A stretch of 64,000 nt of DNA from CAWFXC01 sp963819735 (GCA_963819735.1 CAWFXC010000005.1:434001-498000); one strand, 5' to 3'; positions 24,908 to 33,941 are shown, counted from the stretch's first letter. Translations and numbers: made by a program. The notes: generated by a model not told the origin, from the sequence alone.

Positions 24908-27253
24908 GTGGTGTCGACGAGCACCGATCACCTCATCGGCACCACCAGGTACGCGGGCAACCGGGTACCGAGGGTCGAGGACGCCCGCCTGCTCACCGGG
25001 CAGGGAACATACGTCGACGACATCGTGCGCCCGGGCATGTTGCACGCGTGCTTCGTGCGCAGTCCGTTCCCGCGCGCGGGGATCGAGCGCATCGACGTCA
25101 CGGAGGCACTGGCGGTGCCCGGCGTGCGCGCGGTCTTCACCGCCTCAGACGTGAACCCGACGCTCCACGAGCTCTGGTACACCGGGCAGGGCCCCAACTC
25201 GCCGACCACGCCGCTCCCTCCACTCGCCGACGGCGAGGTGCGCTTCGCCGGCGATCCGGTCGCCGTCGTGATCGCGGAGAACCGCTACCTCGCGGAAGAC
25301 GCCGCCGAGCTCGTGATGGTCGACTACGTCGAGCTGTCGCCGGTCGTCGACTACGTCACCGCGACGGAATCCGACCAACTCGTGCACGCGGAGTTCGCGA
25401 ACAACGTGGTGGGGGACTTGGGCGGGGGTGCGTCCGATCGGGTCGACGCCGCCATCGCGGCCGCGGCCCACGTCGTGCAGGAGACGATCTTCGAGCAGGC
25501 CTATGCGGCCGTGCCGATGGAGACGCGCGGGATCGTGCTCGAGTGGGCATCGGCGAGCGGAGAGCTCACAATCTGGGCGGCGACGCAGGCGCCGAACGAG
25601 GTTCGTTCGGTGTGCGCGCGTGTGCTCGGCCTGCCCGAGCACCGGATCCGGGTCGTGATGCGCGACACCGGCGGCGGATTCGGGCAGAAGGTGATGCCGC
25701 TGCGGGAGGAGGTGTGTCTCATGCTCGTGGCGCCGAAGCTGCCGGGGCCGGTCAAATGGATCGAGGACCGGCGCGAGAACCTGCTCGCCGCAGGTCAGGC
25801 CCGCCACGAGCACGCGGTCACCCGGATGGCGTTCGACCGCGACGGCATCATGCTCGCAACCGTGATCGATCACATACAGGACGCCGGCGCCTATCCGGTG
25901 CCGTGGCCGGTGTTCACCGGTGCCGCCGTCGGCATGATGTTCCCGGGCCCGTACCGCATCCCGGCGACGAGCTTCTCCCATCGTTCGGTGTTCTCGAACA
26001 CCGTCGGACGCACCGCGTACCGCGGGCCGTGGGCGTTCGAGTCGGTCGCGCGCGAGGTGGTCCTCGACATCGCGGCGCGGCGTATCGGCATCGACGCCGT
26101 CGAGCTGCGGCGCCGCAACATGCTCGGCGCCGAGGATCTGCCCTACACGAACGGCAACGGCATGCCCTACGTGCACATGTCGCCGCGCGAGACCTTCGAG
26201 CACGCGCTCGAGATCCTGGGCTACGACGCGTTCCGGCGCGAGCAGGCCGCCGCGCGCGCGGCCGGCCGATACCTCGGTGTCGGCACGAGCAGCTACGTGG
26301 AGCCGACCACGCCGGGTATGGGCTACTACGCGAGCGAAGGCGCGACGATCCGCATCGACCCCACCGGGAAGGTGTGCGTCTACGTCGCGGGTGGGTCCAC
26401 CGGCAACAGCCTGGAGACCACCGTGGTGCAGCTCACCGCCGACGCGCTCGGCGTACCGATCGAGGACGTCACCACGATCCAGGGTGACACCGCGCTCACG
26501 CCGTACGGCGCCGGAACCGGTGGCAGTCGCAGTGGGTCGATGATGGCCGGTGCGGTGGAGGTGACGGCGGCGGTGTTGTGCCACAAGCTCGTGGCCATCG
26601 CGGCGGCCAAGCTGGAGGCGGCAGCCGACGACATCGAGCTCGGCGGCGGCCGCGCCTTCGTCCGCGGCACGCCGACGGTCGGGATCACGGTGGCCGATCT
26701 CGCCGCGATCGCGTACAACCAGCCGGGCACGCTCCCGCCCGGCATCACCGCGGGGCTGGAGGCGAGCGAGCGGTACACGGCCTCGCCCATGCCGGTGTGG
26801 GCCAACGCGACCCACGTGTGCACGTGCGAGGTCGACGTCGCGACCGGTCGCGTGCAGTTGCTCCGCTACATCGTGAGCGAGGACTGCGGCCCGATGATCA
26901 ACCCCGACGTCGTCGAGGGGCAGATCGCCGGCGGCACGGCCCAGGGGATCGGCGGTGCGCTGCTCGAACACCTGGCGTACGACGAGCACGGCAACCCCGT
27001 GGCCACCACGTTCCTCGACTACCTCGTCCCCACGATGTCCGACATCCCGCCGATCGAGTACGGCCATGTCGGCACCCCCGGCGCCGGGCCCGGTGGCTAC
27101 AAGGGCGTGGGCGAGGGCGGGGCGATCGGCGCACCGCCGGCAGTGGTGAACGCGGTGGCCGACGCGCTCGCGCCGTTCGGCATCGACGTCACCCGGCTCC
27201 CGGTGCGCCCCGACACCATCGTCCGGCTCGTGCGGGAAGCCACGTCGCGCTAA
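24908..27253 (+). CDS. Molybdopterin hydroxylase large subunit (xanthine dehydrogenase/CoxL family)
   Basis: 781 residues from GTG 24908 (24911 is equally possible; no clear RBS, start close to the P450 stop). The family N-terminus R-V-E-D-A-R-L-L-T-G-Q-G-T-Y, the Moco-binding G-G-G-F-G-Q-K, and the active-site Glu in G-V-G-E-G-G near the C-terminus are present. The loop that reads A-Y-R-C-S-F-R in form I CO dehydrogenase is A-Y-R-G-P-W-A-F here, so it is not a CO dehydrogenase. These enzymes hydroxylate aldehydes or N-heterocycles and normally need FAD and 2Fe-2S subunits. Neither is next to it, so partners must be elsewhere. Confidence 0.9.
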   Translation: MVSTSTDHLIGTTRYAGNRVPRVEDARLLTGQGTYVDDIVRPGMLHACFVRSPFPRAGIERIDVTEALAVPGVRAVFTASDVNPTLHELWYTGQGPNSPTTPLPPLADGEVRFAGDPVAVVIAENRYLAEDAAELVMVDYVELSPVVDYVTATESDQLVHAEFANNVVGDLGGGASDRVDAAIAAAAHVVQETIFEQAYAAVPMETRGIVLEWASASGELTIWAATQAPNEVRSVCARVLGLPEHRIRVVMRDTGGGFGQKVMPLREEVCLMLVAPKLPGPVKWIEDRRENLLAAGQARHEHAVTRMAFDRDGIMLATVIDHIQDAGAYPVPWPVFTGAAVGMMFPGPYRIPATSFSHRSVFSNTVGRTAYRGPWAFESVAREVVLDIAARRIGIDAVELRRRNMLGAEDLPYTNGNGMPYVHMSPRETFEHALEILGYDAFRREQAAARAAGRYLGVGTSSYVEPTTPGMGYYASEGATIRIDPTGKVCVYVAGGSTGNSLETTVVQLTADALGVPIEDVTTIQGDTALTPYGAGTGGSRSGSMMAGAVEVTAAVLCHKLVAIAAAKLEAAADDIELGGGRAFVRGTPTVGITVADLAAIAYNQPGTLPPGITAGLEASERYTASPMPVWANATHVCTCEVDVATGRVQLLRYIVSEDCGPMINPDVVEGQIAGGTAQGIGGALLEHLAYDEHGNPVATTFLDYLVPTMSDIPPIEYGHVGTPGAGPGGYKGVGEGGAIGAPPAVVNAVADALAPFGIDVTRLPVRPDTIVRLVREATSR

Positions 27254-27310
27254 GTGCACGCGTCGCCGGACTCCGACAACTCATCGAACACCGAACGGGA
27301 GGAACGACAA

Positions 27311-28054
27311 ATGGGAGAGCTCGACGGCAAGGTGGCCGTCATGACCGGCGCGGGCTCCGGCATGGCGAAGGCCGCCGCGCGGGTCTTCGTGCGCGAGGGC
27401 GCCAAGGTGCTCGCGGCCGACGTGAGCGGCCGCGAGGAGCAGACCGCGGCCGAGCTGGGCGCCGCCGTCGTGCCGTTCCACGTCGACGTCACGAACGAGG
27501 CCGAGGTCGAGGCCATGTTCGCGGCCGCGTTCGACGCGTTCGGTCGGGTCGACGCGGTGCTGAACGTCGCCGGGCTCGGAAGCGGCGGAATGCTCGTCGA
27601 CCTCACGCTCGAGGAGTACCAACGGATCATGGAGGTCAACCTCAAGGGCGTGATGCTCGGCACGAAGCACGGGGTCAAGGCGCTGCTCCAGACCGGGGGC
27701 GGCGTGATCCTGAACTGGTCGTCGATCGGTGGCATGAACGTGTCGCTGGGGACGAGCGTGTACTCGGCGACCAAGGCGGGCGTGATCTCGTTCACCAAGT
27801 CGGCGGCCATCGAATACGGGGCGGAGGGCGTGCGGGCCAACGCGATCTGTCCGGGCTTCATCGAGACCGAGATGTCGGGTGGCAAAGGCGCGGGCGAGCG
27901 GTTCCCCCAGATGATCCAGGGCTCGGCGCTCAAGCGCGCCGGTCAGCCGGAGGAGGTCGCGGAGCTTGCGTCGTTCCTCGCGTCCGACCGTGCGAGCTTC
28001 ATCACCGGCGCGGTGATCCCCATCGACGGCGGCACGACGGCCGCCCTCCGCTGA
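27311..28054 (+). CDS. Short-chain dehydrogenase/reductase
   Basis: 247 residues; the ATG at 27311 follows GGGAGGAA. T-G-A-G-S-G-M near residue 12 is the cofactor loop (the last Gly of the usual G-x-G is Met-Ala). Asp after beta-2 (A-A-D-V) suggests NAD. N-V-A-G-L-G replaces N-N-A-G near 86, and the catalytic Ser (W-S-S-I-G-G) and Y-S-A-T-K near 153 are in place. Located 57 bases after the molybdenum hydroxylase and upstream of another P450 on the same strand. Its stop codon lies in the first unit of a 13-base tandem repeat. Confidence 0.9.
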   Translation: MGELDGKVAVMTGAGSGMAKAAARVFVREGAKVLAADVSGREEQTAAELGAAVVPFHVDVTNEAEVEAMFAAAFDAFGRVDAVLNVAGLGSGGMLVDLTLEEYQRIMEVNLKGVMLGTKHGVKALLQTGGGVILNWSSIGGMNVSLGTSVYSATKAGVISFTKSAAIEYGAEGVRANAICPGFIETEMSGGKGAGERFPQMIQGSALKRAGQPEEVAELASFLASDRASFITGAVIPIDGGTTAALR

Positions 28055-28113
28055 ACCGACATGCTGAACCGACATGCTGAACCGAGATGCTGGAACCGAG
28101 ATGCTGAACGAGG
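28051..28113. repeat. 13-bp direct tandem repeat, about 4.7 copies
   Basis: Units of CTGAACCGACATG at 28051 and 28064, a variant CTGAACCGAGATG at 28077, a 14-base variant CTGGAACCGAGATG at 28090, and a partial CTGAACGAGG at 28104. The array fills the gap between the SDR stop (28052-28054) and the P450 leader. Each full unit contains an ATG, but none opens a long frame. Confidence 0.85.
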
Positions 28114-28125
28114 GGAGTGGTGAAG

Positions 28126-28158
28126 ATGCGTGAGCCCGGGATGGAGGCACCAGGGTGA
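28126..28158 (+). CDS. Possible 10-codon leader ORF overlapping the P450 start
   Basis: ATG at 28126 is preceded by GGGGAG and reads M-R-E-P-G-M-E-A-P-G before a TGA at 28156-28158. That stop overlaps the GTG start of the P450 gene (GTGA). This would couple translation of the P450 gene to a short upstream frame. There is no amino-acid run typical of an attenuator peptide. It could equally be chance. Confidence 0.3.
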   Translation: MREPGMEAPG

Positions 28159-29366
28159 CCTCGACCGCGACGGGTGCGCTGTACTACGACCCCTACGACG
28201 TCACCATCAACGCCGATCCCTATCCGGTGTTCCGACGCCTGCGGGAGGAGGCGCCGCTCTACTACAACGAAGCCCACGACTTCTACGCCGTGAGTCGTTA
28301 CGAGGACGTCGAGCGCGGCCTGGTCGACCGCGGCACGTTCATCTCGGGACGCGGCGCCGTCCTCGAGTTGATCAAGGCGAACATCGAGATGCCGCCGGGG
28401 ATCCTGATCTTCGAGGACCCGCCCGGTCACACGATCCACCGTGCCCTGCTGTCGCGCGTGTTCACACCCCGGAAGATGAACGCGCTGGAGCCGCAGATCC
28501 GTCAGTTCTGTGTCGACTGCCTCGATCCGCTCGTCGGTGCCGGCGGTTTCGACTTCGTGGCTGATCTCGGCGCGCAGATGCCGATGCGGGTGATCGGCAT
28601 GCTCCTCGGAATACCCGAGGAGGACCAGGCGGCGATCCGCGACCATTCGCACGAGAGTCTGCGCACCGAGGAGGGCGAGCCGATGCGCTACTCGCAGGAC
28701 GATTTCGTGAGTGGCGCGATCTTCGCCGACTACGTCGACTGGCGGGCCGATCACCCCTCCGATGACATCATGACGCAGCTGCTGATCGCAGAGTTCGAGG
28801 ACGCGACGGGCATCACGCGTCGCCTCACGCGGAACGAGGTGCTCACCTACGTCAACGTGATTGCCGGCGCGGGCAACGACACGACCAATCGGCTGATCGG
28901 CTGGGCCGGGAAGGTGTTGGCGGACCACCCCTCCCAGCGCCGCGAGCTGGCGGCCGATCCGTCGTTGGTCCCGAACGCGATCGAGGAGCTCCTGCGCTAC
29001 GAACCGCCGGCGCCCCACGTCGGCCGGTACGTCGCGAGCGACGCCGAGTTCCACGGTGTCACCGTCCCTGCGGGCAGCGCACTCCTCTGTCTCGTCGGCG
29101 CCGCCAACCACGACGACCGGCGTTTTCCCGACGGCGAACACTTCGACATCCACCGCGAGATCGGTCAGCACCTGGCGTTCGGGTACGGCCCGCACTTCTG
29201 CCTGGGCGCGGCGCTGGCGAGGGTCGAGGGACGGGTCGCGTTGGAGGAGGTGCTGCGACGCTTCCCCGACTGGGATGTCGACATGGACAACGCGCGGCTC
29301 GCGCCGACCTCGACCGTCCGGGGCTGGGAGAACCTCCCGGTCGTCACCGGCGAGCGCTCGTTGTGA
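28155..29366 (+). CDS. Cytochrome P450
   Basis: 403 residues, GTG start with GGAGG 7 bases upstream. I-helix G-A-G-N-D-T-T near residue 238, K-helix E-E-L-L-R near 276, haem loop F-G-Y-G-P-H-F-C-L-G with axial Cys near 348. The N-terminus (Y-Y-D-P-Y-D... N-A-D-P-Y-P-V-F-R-R-L-R-E-E-A-P-L-Y) is that of a soluble class I bacterial P450. It follows the SDR gene on the same strand, separated by the 13-base repeat array. The third P450 of the window; the three differ clearly from one another. Confidence 0.95.
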   Translation: MTSTATGALYYDPYDVTINADPYPVFRRLREEAPLYYNEAHDFYAVSRYEDVERGLVDRGTFISGRGAVLELIKANIEMPPGILIFEDPPGHTIHRALLSRVFTPRKMNALEPQIRQFCVDCLDPLVGAGGFDFVADLGAQMPMRVIGMLLGIPEEDQAAIRDHSHESLRTEEGEPMRYSQDDFVSGAIFADYVDWRADHPSDDIMTQLLIAEFEDATGITRRLTRNEVLTYVNVIAGAGNDTTNRLIGWAGKVLADHPSQRRELAADPSLVPNAIEELLRYEPPAPHVGRYVASDAEFHGVTVPAGSALLCLVGAANHDDRRFPDGEHFDIHREIGQHLAFGYGPHFCLGAALARVEGRVALEEVLRRFPDWDVDMDNARLAPTSTVRGWENLPVVTGERSL

Positions 29367-29387
29367 TGTTCTGTGCCGGCCCCGCGG

Positions 29388-29951
29388 TTACACCCCAGCT
29401 GGGTCGGGATGGCCGCTGGCGGCGCGCTGCTTCTCGGTGAACGTGTACGCCCAGTAGAGGGCGCCGAAAGGAACGAGGATCCGCAGCAGGATCGGGAAGC
29501 GGTCCGTGTTGGCGGCGACGAGGAGCGAGATGGAGCCGACCACGAACGCGAGGCCCCACGCGGTGGAGATGACCCGGTTGATCCGGTGGAACTCCGCACT
29601 GTTCCAGAACTAGCGTGGCACTGATTCGCGGGCGTAGGACTCCGTGAACGGGTGCCCGATCAGGACCGATCCGAGCACGATGATCGTGAGCGCGATGTGC
29701 GCGCCGGCCTGCGCGTAGTTCGAGATGTCGCCCTGCGCGCTGGAGTCGGCCGCGAGGACCACGATCAGGAGCCCGACGAAGTACACGAGGCTGGCCACGT
29801 CGAGCAGGTGGACGTGCTGGTGCAGCAACGCGCGGCCGAGCACCACCACGGCGGCGGCGACCGCGCAGGCGGCCGCGTCCTCGAGTGTCGCGAAGCGGTC
29901 GACGACGATGAACAACAGCCAGGGCGCGAAACTCCAGATCAGTTCAGTCAT
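29388..29951 (-). pseudogene. Small multi-pass membrane protein interrupted by an in-frame TAG
   Basis: From ATG 29951 the frame gives 113 residues with three or four hydrophobic segments (W-S-F-A-P-W-L-L-F-I-V-V, A-A-V-V-V-L-G, V-Y-F-V-G-L-L-I-V-V-L). It ends P-F-T-E-S-Y-A-R-E-S-V-P-R at a TAG (29610-29612). The same frame continues for another 73 sensible residues (F-W-N-S-A-E-F-H-R-I-N, then two more membrane segments and a charged tail) to TAA at 29388. The two parts read as one about 187-residue protein split by one codon. A G-to-T change (GAG to TAG) would explain it. I do not recognise the family. Confidence 0.75.
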
Positions 29952-30029
29952 CGTGATCTTCCGGTGGTGGCGGGGTCGTGACAACGTAGAGGTCGACGGC
30001 CTGCGCGCGCACGTGGCACACTCGCCGCG

Positions 30030-30965
30030 ATGAGGGCTGTACGCGCGGTCGAAGGCGGAGTGGCAGTGGTCGACGTCGACGCGCCGCCCGGCCAGGGGGA
30101 GCTGCTCACCATGCGGGCGGCGGGGATCTGCGGCTCCGACTTCGGCTACATCGCGGGCGGAAGCCGCTTCCTGCTCGGGCACGAGCTGGTGGGTGTCCGG
30201 GAAGACGGCACGGCCGTCGCGGTCGAGGCGCTCTACGGGTGCATGGACTGCGACCTGTGTCGCGACGGCGCCTACAACCTCTGCCTCCGGCAGTCCGAGA
30301 CCGCCCTCGGGTTCTCGGCCGACGGCGGGATGGCCGAGCAGTTTCGTGCCCCGTCGGTCCGGCTGGTGGCGCTCCCCGCCGGTCTCGACCCGGCCGACGG
30401 ATCGCTGGTCGAACCCGCGACCGTGGCCTGGCACGGCGTGCGCCTCGGCGGCACCGGACCGGGGCGGACGGTCGCCGTCGTCGGCGGTGGCGCGATCGGG
30501 CAGCTCGCGGTGGCGGGCGCGCAGGCGCAGGGGGCCGACGCGGTCGCGCTCGATGCCCGCTACGAGCGCCAGCGGGAGATCGGGGAGCAATCGGGCGTCG
30601 GCCCGCCAGAGGGCATGTACGACGTCGTGATCGAAGCGGCGGGCTCGCCGAGCGCGTTGGCGCGCAGCATCGAGTTGGTCGCCCCCGGCGGTTCCGTGGT
30701 GGTGCTCGGCGTGCACATTGCCGACTTCAGCCCCGACTTCCTGAGCATCTTCCTCAAGGAAGCGCGCATCGTGCCGTCGATCGGGTACTGCCGGCACAGT
30801 GGTGGTCGCGACATGGCCGACGCCGCGGCCATGCTGGCGGAACGGCCGGACCTCGTCGACGCGCTCGTCACGCACCGCTTCCCGCTCGAGGATGCGGTGG
30901 AGGCGTTCCGGGTCGCGCAGGATCGGCAGAGCGGCGCAGTGAAGGTGGTCATCGAGCTCGGATGA
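30030..30965 (+). CDS. Zinc-dependent alcohol dehydrogenase (MDR family)
   Basis: 311 residues, short for the family (340-380). Catalytic-zinc ligands C-G-S-D near residue 38 and G-H-E near 55; structural-zinc Cys cluster G-C-M-D-C-D-L-C... N-L-C near 73-87; Rossmann loop V-V-G-G-G-A-I-G-Q-L near 153. Reaction: NAD(P)-linked oxidation of an alcohol or polyol. The start at 30030 has no RBS and a CACACT box 7 bases upstream, suggesting a leaderless message. It converges with the minus-strand dikinase genes. Confidence 0.9.
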   Translation: MRAVRAVEGGVAVVDVDAPPGQGELLTMRAAGICGSDFGYIAGGSRFLLGHELVGVREDGTAVAVEALYGCMDCDLCRDGAYNLCLRQSETALGFSADGGMAEQFRAPSVRLVALPAGLDPADGSLVEPATVAWHGVRLGGTGPGRTVAVVGGGAIGQLAVAGAQAQGADAVALDARYERQREIGEQSGVGPPEGMYDVVIEAAGSPSALARSIELVAPGGSVVVLGVHIADFSPDFLSIFLKEARIVPSIGYCRHSGGRDMADAAAMLAERPDLVDALVTHRFPLEDAVEAFRVAQDRQSGAVKVVIELG

Positions 30966-31004
30966 CCGTGCTCCCTGCGGTCGGACCCGCGGCCGCGGCG
31001 CGCC

Positions 31005-32306
31005 CTACGAGGTGGCGTTCGGCGGATCACTCTCCGCGTCACCCTGTTGCGCGTCACTCTGCTGCGCGTCGCGCAGCATCCTCGCCATCGATTGCAGGAG
31101 CTTCCAGCCGATCACGCCGTCCTGCTGCACGAGCGGACGGAATTCCCAGTACGTGAGCCCGTGGCACACGAGGTCGGTCGTGGCGGTGATCGTGGCCATA
31201 CGTTGGCCTTCGTCGATCAGCGCGATCTCCCCGAAGTGGTCGCCGGGCCCGAGCGTGCCGCGCTCGACGCCGCGGATCGACACCGTTGCCTCACCCGAGT
31301 CGATGAGGAAGAACGCGGCGCCGCCGGAGCCTTCCCGGATGACGGTCTCGCCCGCCGCGAACCTCCGGAGCTTCGAACAGCGCGCGATCTGCTCGACTTC
31401 CTGCTCGTCGAGATCCGCGAAGAGTGGCACCCGCTGCAGGACCTCCGCCGGATCGCCCGCCTCGGCATCGGGCGCGGGCGCCGAGGCGCTCGACGCGCTC
31501 GTGGTGACCGCCCGGCACTGCAACAGGTAGAGGACGCCGTCGGCGAACGCGAACTCGATGTCGCGGGCCTTGCCGTAGACGGCCTCGCACCGGACTGCGA
31601 GCTCGTTCAATTGCGCGAGCTGGTCGTCGTCGAGGCAGAGCTTCTCGGTGCGCTCCGGCGGCACCTGCTCCTCGAACGTGCCCCCGTCGGGGAGTGAACG
31701 GATGGCGACCCGTTTGAGCCCGGGGTTGCGTTCGAGCACCTTTCCGGCGCGGTCGACGCGGTAGCTGTCGGGGATCACGAGCCCGGCGACCACCGCCTCC
31801 CCGAGTCCCCAGCTCGCCTCGATCATCCGCTCGTCGGCTCCGGTGACCGGGTTCTCGGTGAACATCACTCCCGCCGCATCGGGATCGAGCAACGACTGCA
31901 CGACCACGCCGATGCTCGGGCGCGTGAACAACCCGACGCGTTGCCGGTAGGTGATGGCGGAATCCGAGTTCGCCGACCACCAGATCTCGCGCAGTGCCGA
32001 CGGCACTTCGGCGACCGACGGCACGTTGAGCACCGTGAGGTGTTGCCCGGCGAAGCTGGCGTCCTTCCCGTCCTCGTCGACGGCCGACGAGCGCACCGCG
32101 AGCGGCGTCTTCAGTCCGCGCACCGCGTCGGACACCCGGGCGATCATCTCCTCGTCCTCGGATGCGACCGCTTCGACCACGGGTCCCGAGAGCGCGACGC
32201 CGGGCGGTACCGGGAGGCCGTCGCGGATGGCGTCGCCGAGCCCGACTGCCTTGGAACCGAAGATCGACAGTTCGCGCGCCTCGGCGAGCGGAACGACCTG
32301 CGTCAC
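31005..32306 (-). CDS. PEP/pyruvate-binding ATP-grasp subunit fused to a cyclic-nucleotide-binding domain
   Basis: 433 residues. Residues 1-275 are the N-terminal nucleotide-binding half of PEP synthase-type dikinases: F-G-S-K-A-V-G-L-G, V-R-S-S-A-V-D-E-D, G-V-M-F-T-E-N-P-V-T-G and the terminal Q-C-R-A-V. Residues about 295-410 form a cNMP-binding domain with an intact phosphate-binding cassette, F-G-E-I-A-L-I... R-M-A-T. The Asp-Ala-Gln-Gln-rich tail is repetitive. The GTG start overlaps the upstream mobile-domain gene by 4 bases (GTGA), so the two should form one enzyme. The phosphohistidine domain is in that partner. Regulation by cAMP or cGMP is inferred from the cassette. Confidence 0.88.
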   Translation of the reverse strand: MTQVVPLAEARELSIFGSKAVGLGDAIRDGLPVPPGVALSGPVVEAVASEDEEMIARVSDAVRGLKTPLAVRSSAVDEDGKDASFAGQHLTVLNVPSVAEVPSALREIWWSANSDSAITYRQRVGLFTRPSIGVVVQSLLDPDAAGVMFTENPVTGADERMIEASWGLGEAVVAGLVIPDSYRVDRAGKVLERNPGLKRVAIRSLPDGGTFEEQVPPERTEKLCLDDDQLAQLNELAVRCEAVYGKARDIEFAFADGVLYLLQCRAVTTSASSASAPAPDAEAGDPAEVLQRVPLFADLDEQEVEQIARCSKLRRFAAGETVIREGSGGAAFFLIDSGEATVSIRGVERGTLGPGDHFGEIALIDEGQRMATITATTDLVCHGLTYWEFRPLVQQDGVIGWKLLQSMARMLRDAQQSDAQQGDAESDPPNATS

Positions 32307-33941
32307 CCGAGCACCATGACGGTGCCGGCACCGCCGTCGACGCGTACCCGGGTGCCATCCGGGATGCGTTCGGTTGCTTCGCGCGTGCCCACCACGCCGG
32401 GGATGCCGTACTCGCGCGCCACGATCGCCGAGTGCGAGAGGAGGCCGCCGTTGTCGGTGACGATGGCGCCGAGGAGCGGCAGCAGGATGTTGAACGCTTC
32501 GGTGGTGGCCGGCGTGAGGAGCACGTCGCCCTGCTGGATCCGACCGAACTCCGACGGGCCGGCCACGAGACGGGCCGGACCCTCGTAGACGCCCGGACTC
32601 GCCGCCAACCCGCGCAGGCGGTCGTGCTCGTGCTCGGCTTCGGAGCTGCCGAAGAGCGAGTCCAACGCGATGCCCGTCGCCCGCATGAGGCGTCCGATGT
32701 CGGGCGGCAGGCCTGACGGGTCGGGCGGCGGCTGCGGCGGGTCGCCGATGAACGCAGGCGCTTCCTTGGCGGTGTGGGTGGCGCGGTACTCGGCGCGCGC
32801 GGCCAGCTCCTCGGCCGAGGGTCCGCCGGTGTCGGTGACCAACGCGCGCATCTCGCCGACCGTTGCGTCGACCATGTGCACGGGATCGTCGATCCGGCCG
32901 CGTGCTGCGACGCGCCGGCCGGCTGCGAGCGCGGCGCGACGCATCAGGCCCGAGGCCCAGATGTCGCTGTAGATGCCCCGCTCGTCACGGAGTCGGTACG
33001 TGAGGCGGGCTTCCCCGAGCAGCTCGTCGAACTCAGCCTGGTTCGCCTCCGGCACCCGGGCCCGCACCCCGGCGATCTTGTCGTCGACGTCGGCGCCCTC
33101 CAGGTCGCGTCCCGACACCGCGATGCGGATCGCGCGCACCAGCGCGTCGGGCAGCTCGAGCGCGGCGGGCTCCGAGATGTCGAACCCGTCGAGCGGGCGG
33201 TTGCCGATGAGCTCGAGGTAGCCGGTGACCGCGGCGCCCGACTCACCGTCGAGCGCGCGCAGGGCTGCGAGCACAGTGGCGGGGTCGTCGTCGGACTCGA
33301 GGATTGCGATCGCGGCCGGGTCCTGGGCGATCGACTTCAGCCGCTCGAGCTCGACTGATCCGCCGGCCGAAACCGGCGCCGCGCCCCGGAGGAGACCGAG
33401 CAGCTCGGCGTAGGAGATGCCCGTCCAGTCGCCCACGTGGGCGAGGAAGTCGCCGGTGGGGATCATCGCCCCGGCGGTGTAGCGCATGTGCTGCGTGATC
33501 ATCGCGGAGTGGTGTTCGGAGCAGCGGGTGAGGTACGCCGCCAGGTCGTCGTCGGACAGCGAATCCGGGTCGACCGCCTGGATCTCGCGGTGCTTCGCGA
33601 TCGCGTTCGGCTTGCTCGTCTCGTCCCACTCGCGCAGCTGCTCACGCCAGAGCTTCCCCGCGAACACCTCCTCGGCCCGGGCGAAGCGCTGCGGAACCTC
33701 TTCGTCGGGTACCGGCTTGGGCTGGTTGTAGGCAAAGCCGTTCAGGTAGGCGGTCTGCAAGCCGTCGATGAGCATCCCGTAGTAGCGCGCGAAGTCGCCC
33801 GTGCCCTTGATGAACGCGGTCGGGATGCATCTCGGCCCAGTAGTGCGTGACCGGGCGGGGGAAGTGCACGGCATCCCGTCCCCACGGCCCGGGGCCGGGC
33901 GCCACGAACTGCAGCTCTTCCGTCGACGTGGCATCCACCAT
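32303..33941 (-). pseudogene. PEP-utilising (phosphohistidine) dikinase subunit, frameshifted near its 5' end
   Basis: ATG 33941 has GAGGAG 8 bases upstream and reads sensibly for about 38 codons (A-P-G-P-G-P-W... H-F-P-R-P-V-T-H-Y-W-A-E-M-H-P). It then must shift by one base at about 33818-33828 to reach A-F-I-K-G-T-G-D-F-A-R-Y-Y-G and the rest. The span is one base over a multiple of three. Repaired length about 545 residues: a long substrate-side domain like that of rifampin phosphotransferase or phenylphosphate synthase protein 1, then the mobile domain with the phospho-acceptor His in G-G-L-L-S-H-S-A-I-V-A-R-E. It pairs with the downstream ATP-grasp/cNMP gene. Phosphoryl acceptor unknown. 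Confidence 0.85.

Noticed and set aside
24908..27253. Carbon monoxide dehydrogenase large subunit
   Set aside because: The active-site loop is A-Y-R-G-P-W-A-F, not A-Y-R-C-S-F-R, and the small and medium subunits are missing.
28051..28113. CRISPR array
   Set aside because: Units are 13 bases and directly adjacent with no spacers; no cas genes nearby.
542..29366. Known cholesterol-catabolism cluster (Mce/Kst type)
   Set aside because: P450, SDR, hydratase and ligase genes occur, but no KstD, HsaABCD, Mce or KstR genes are present, and the operator differs from the KstR motifs I know.
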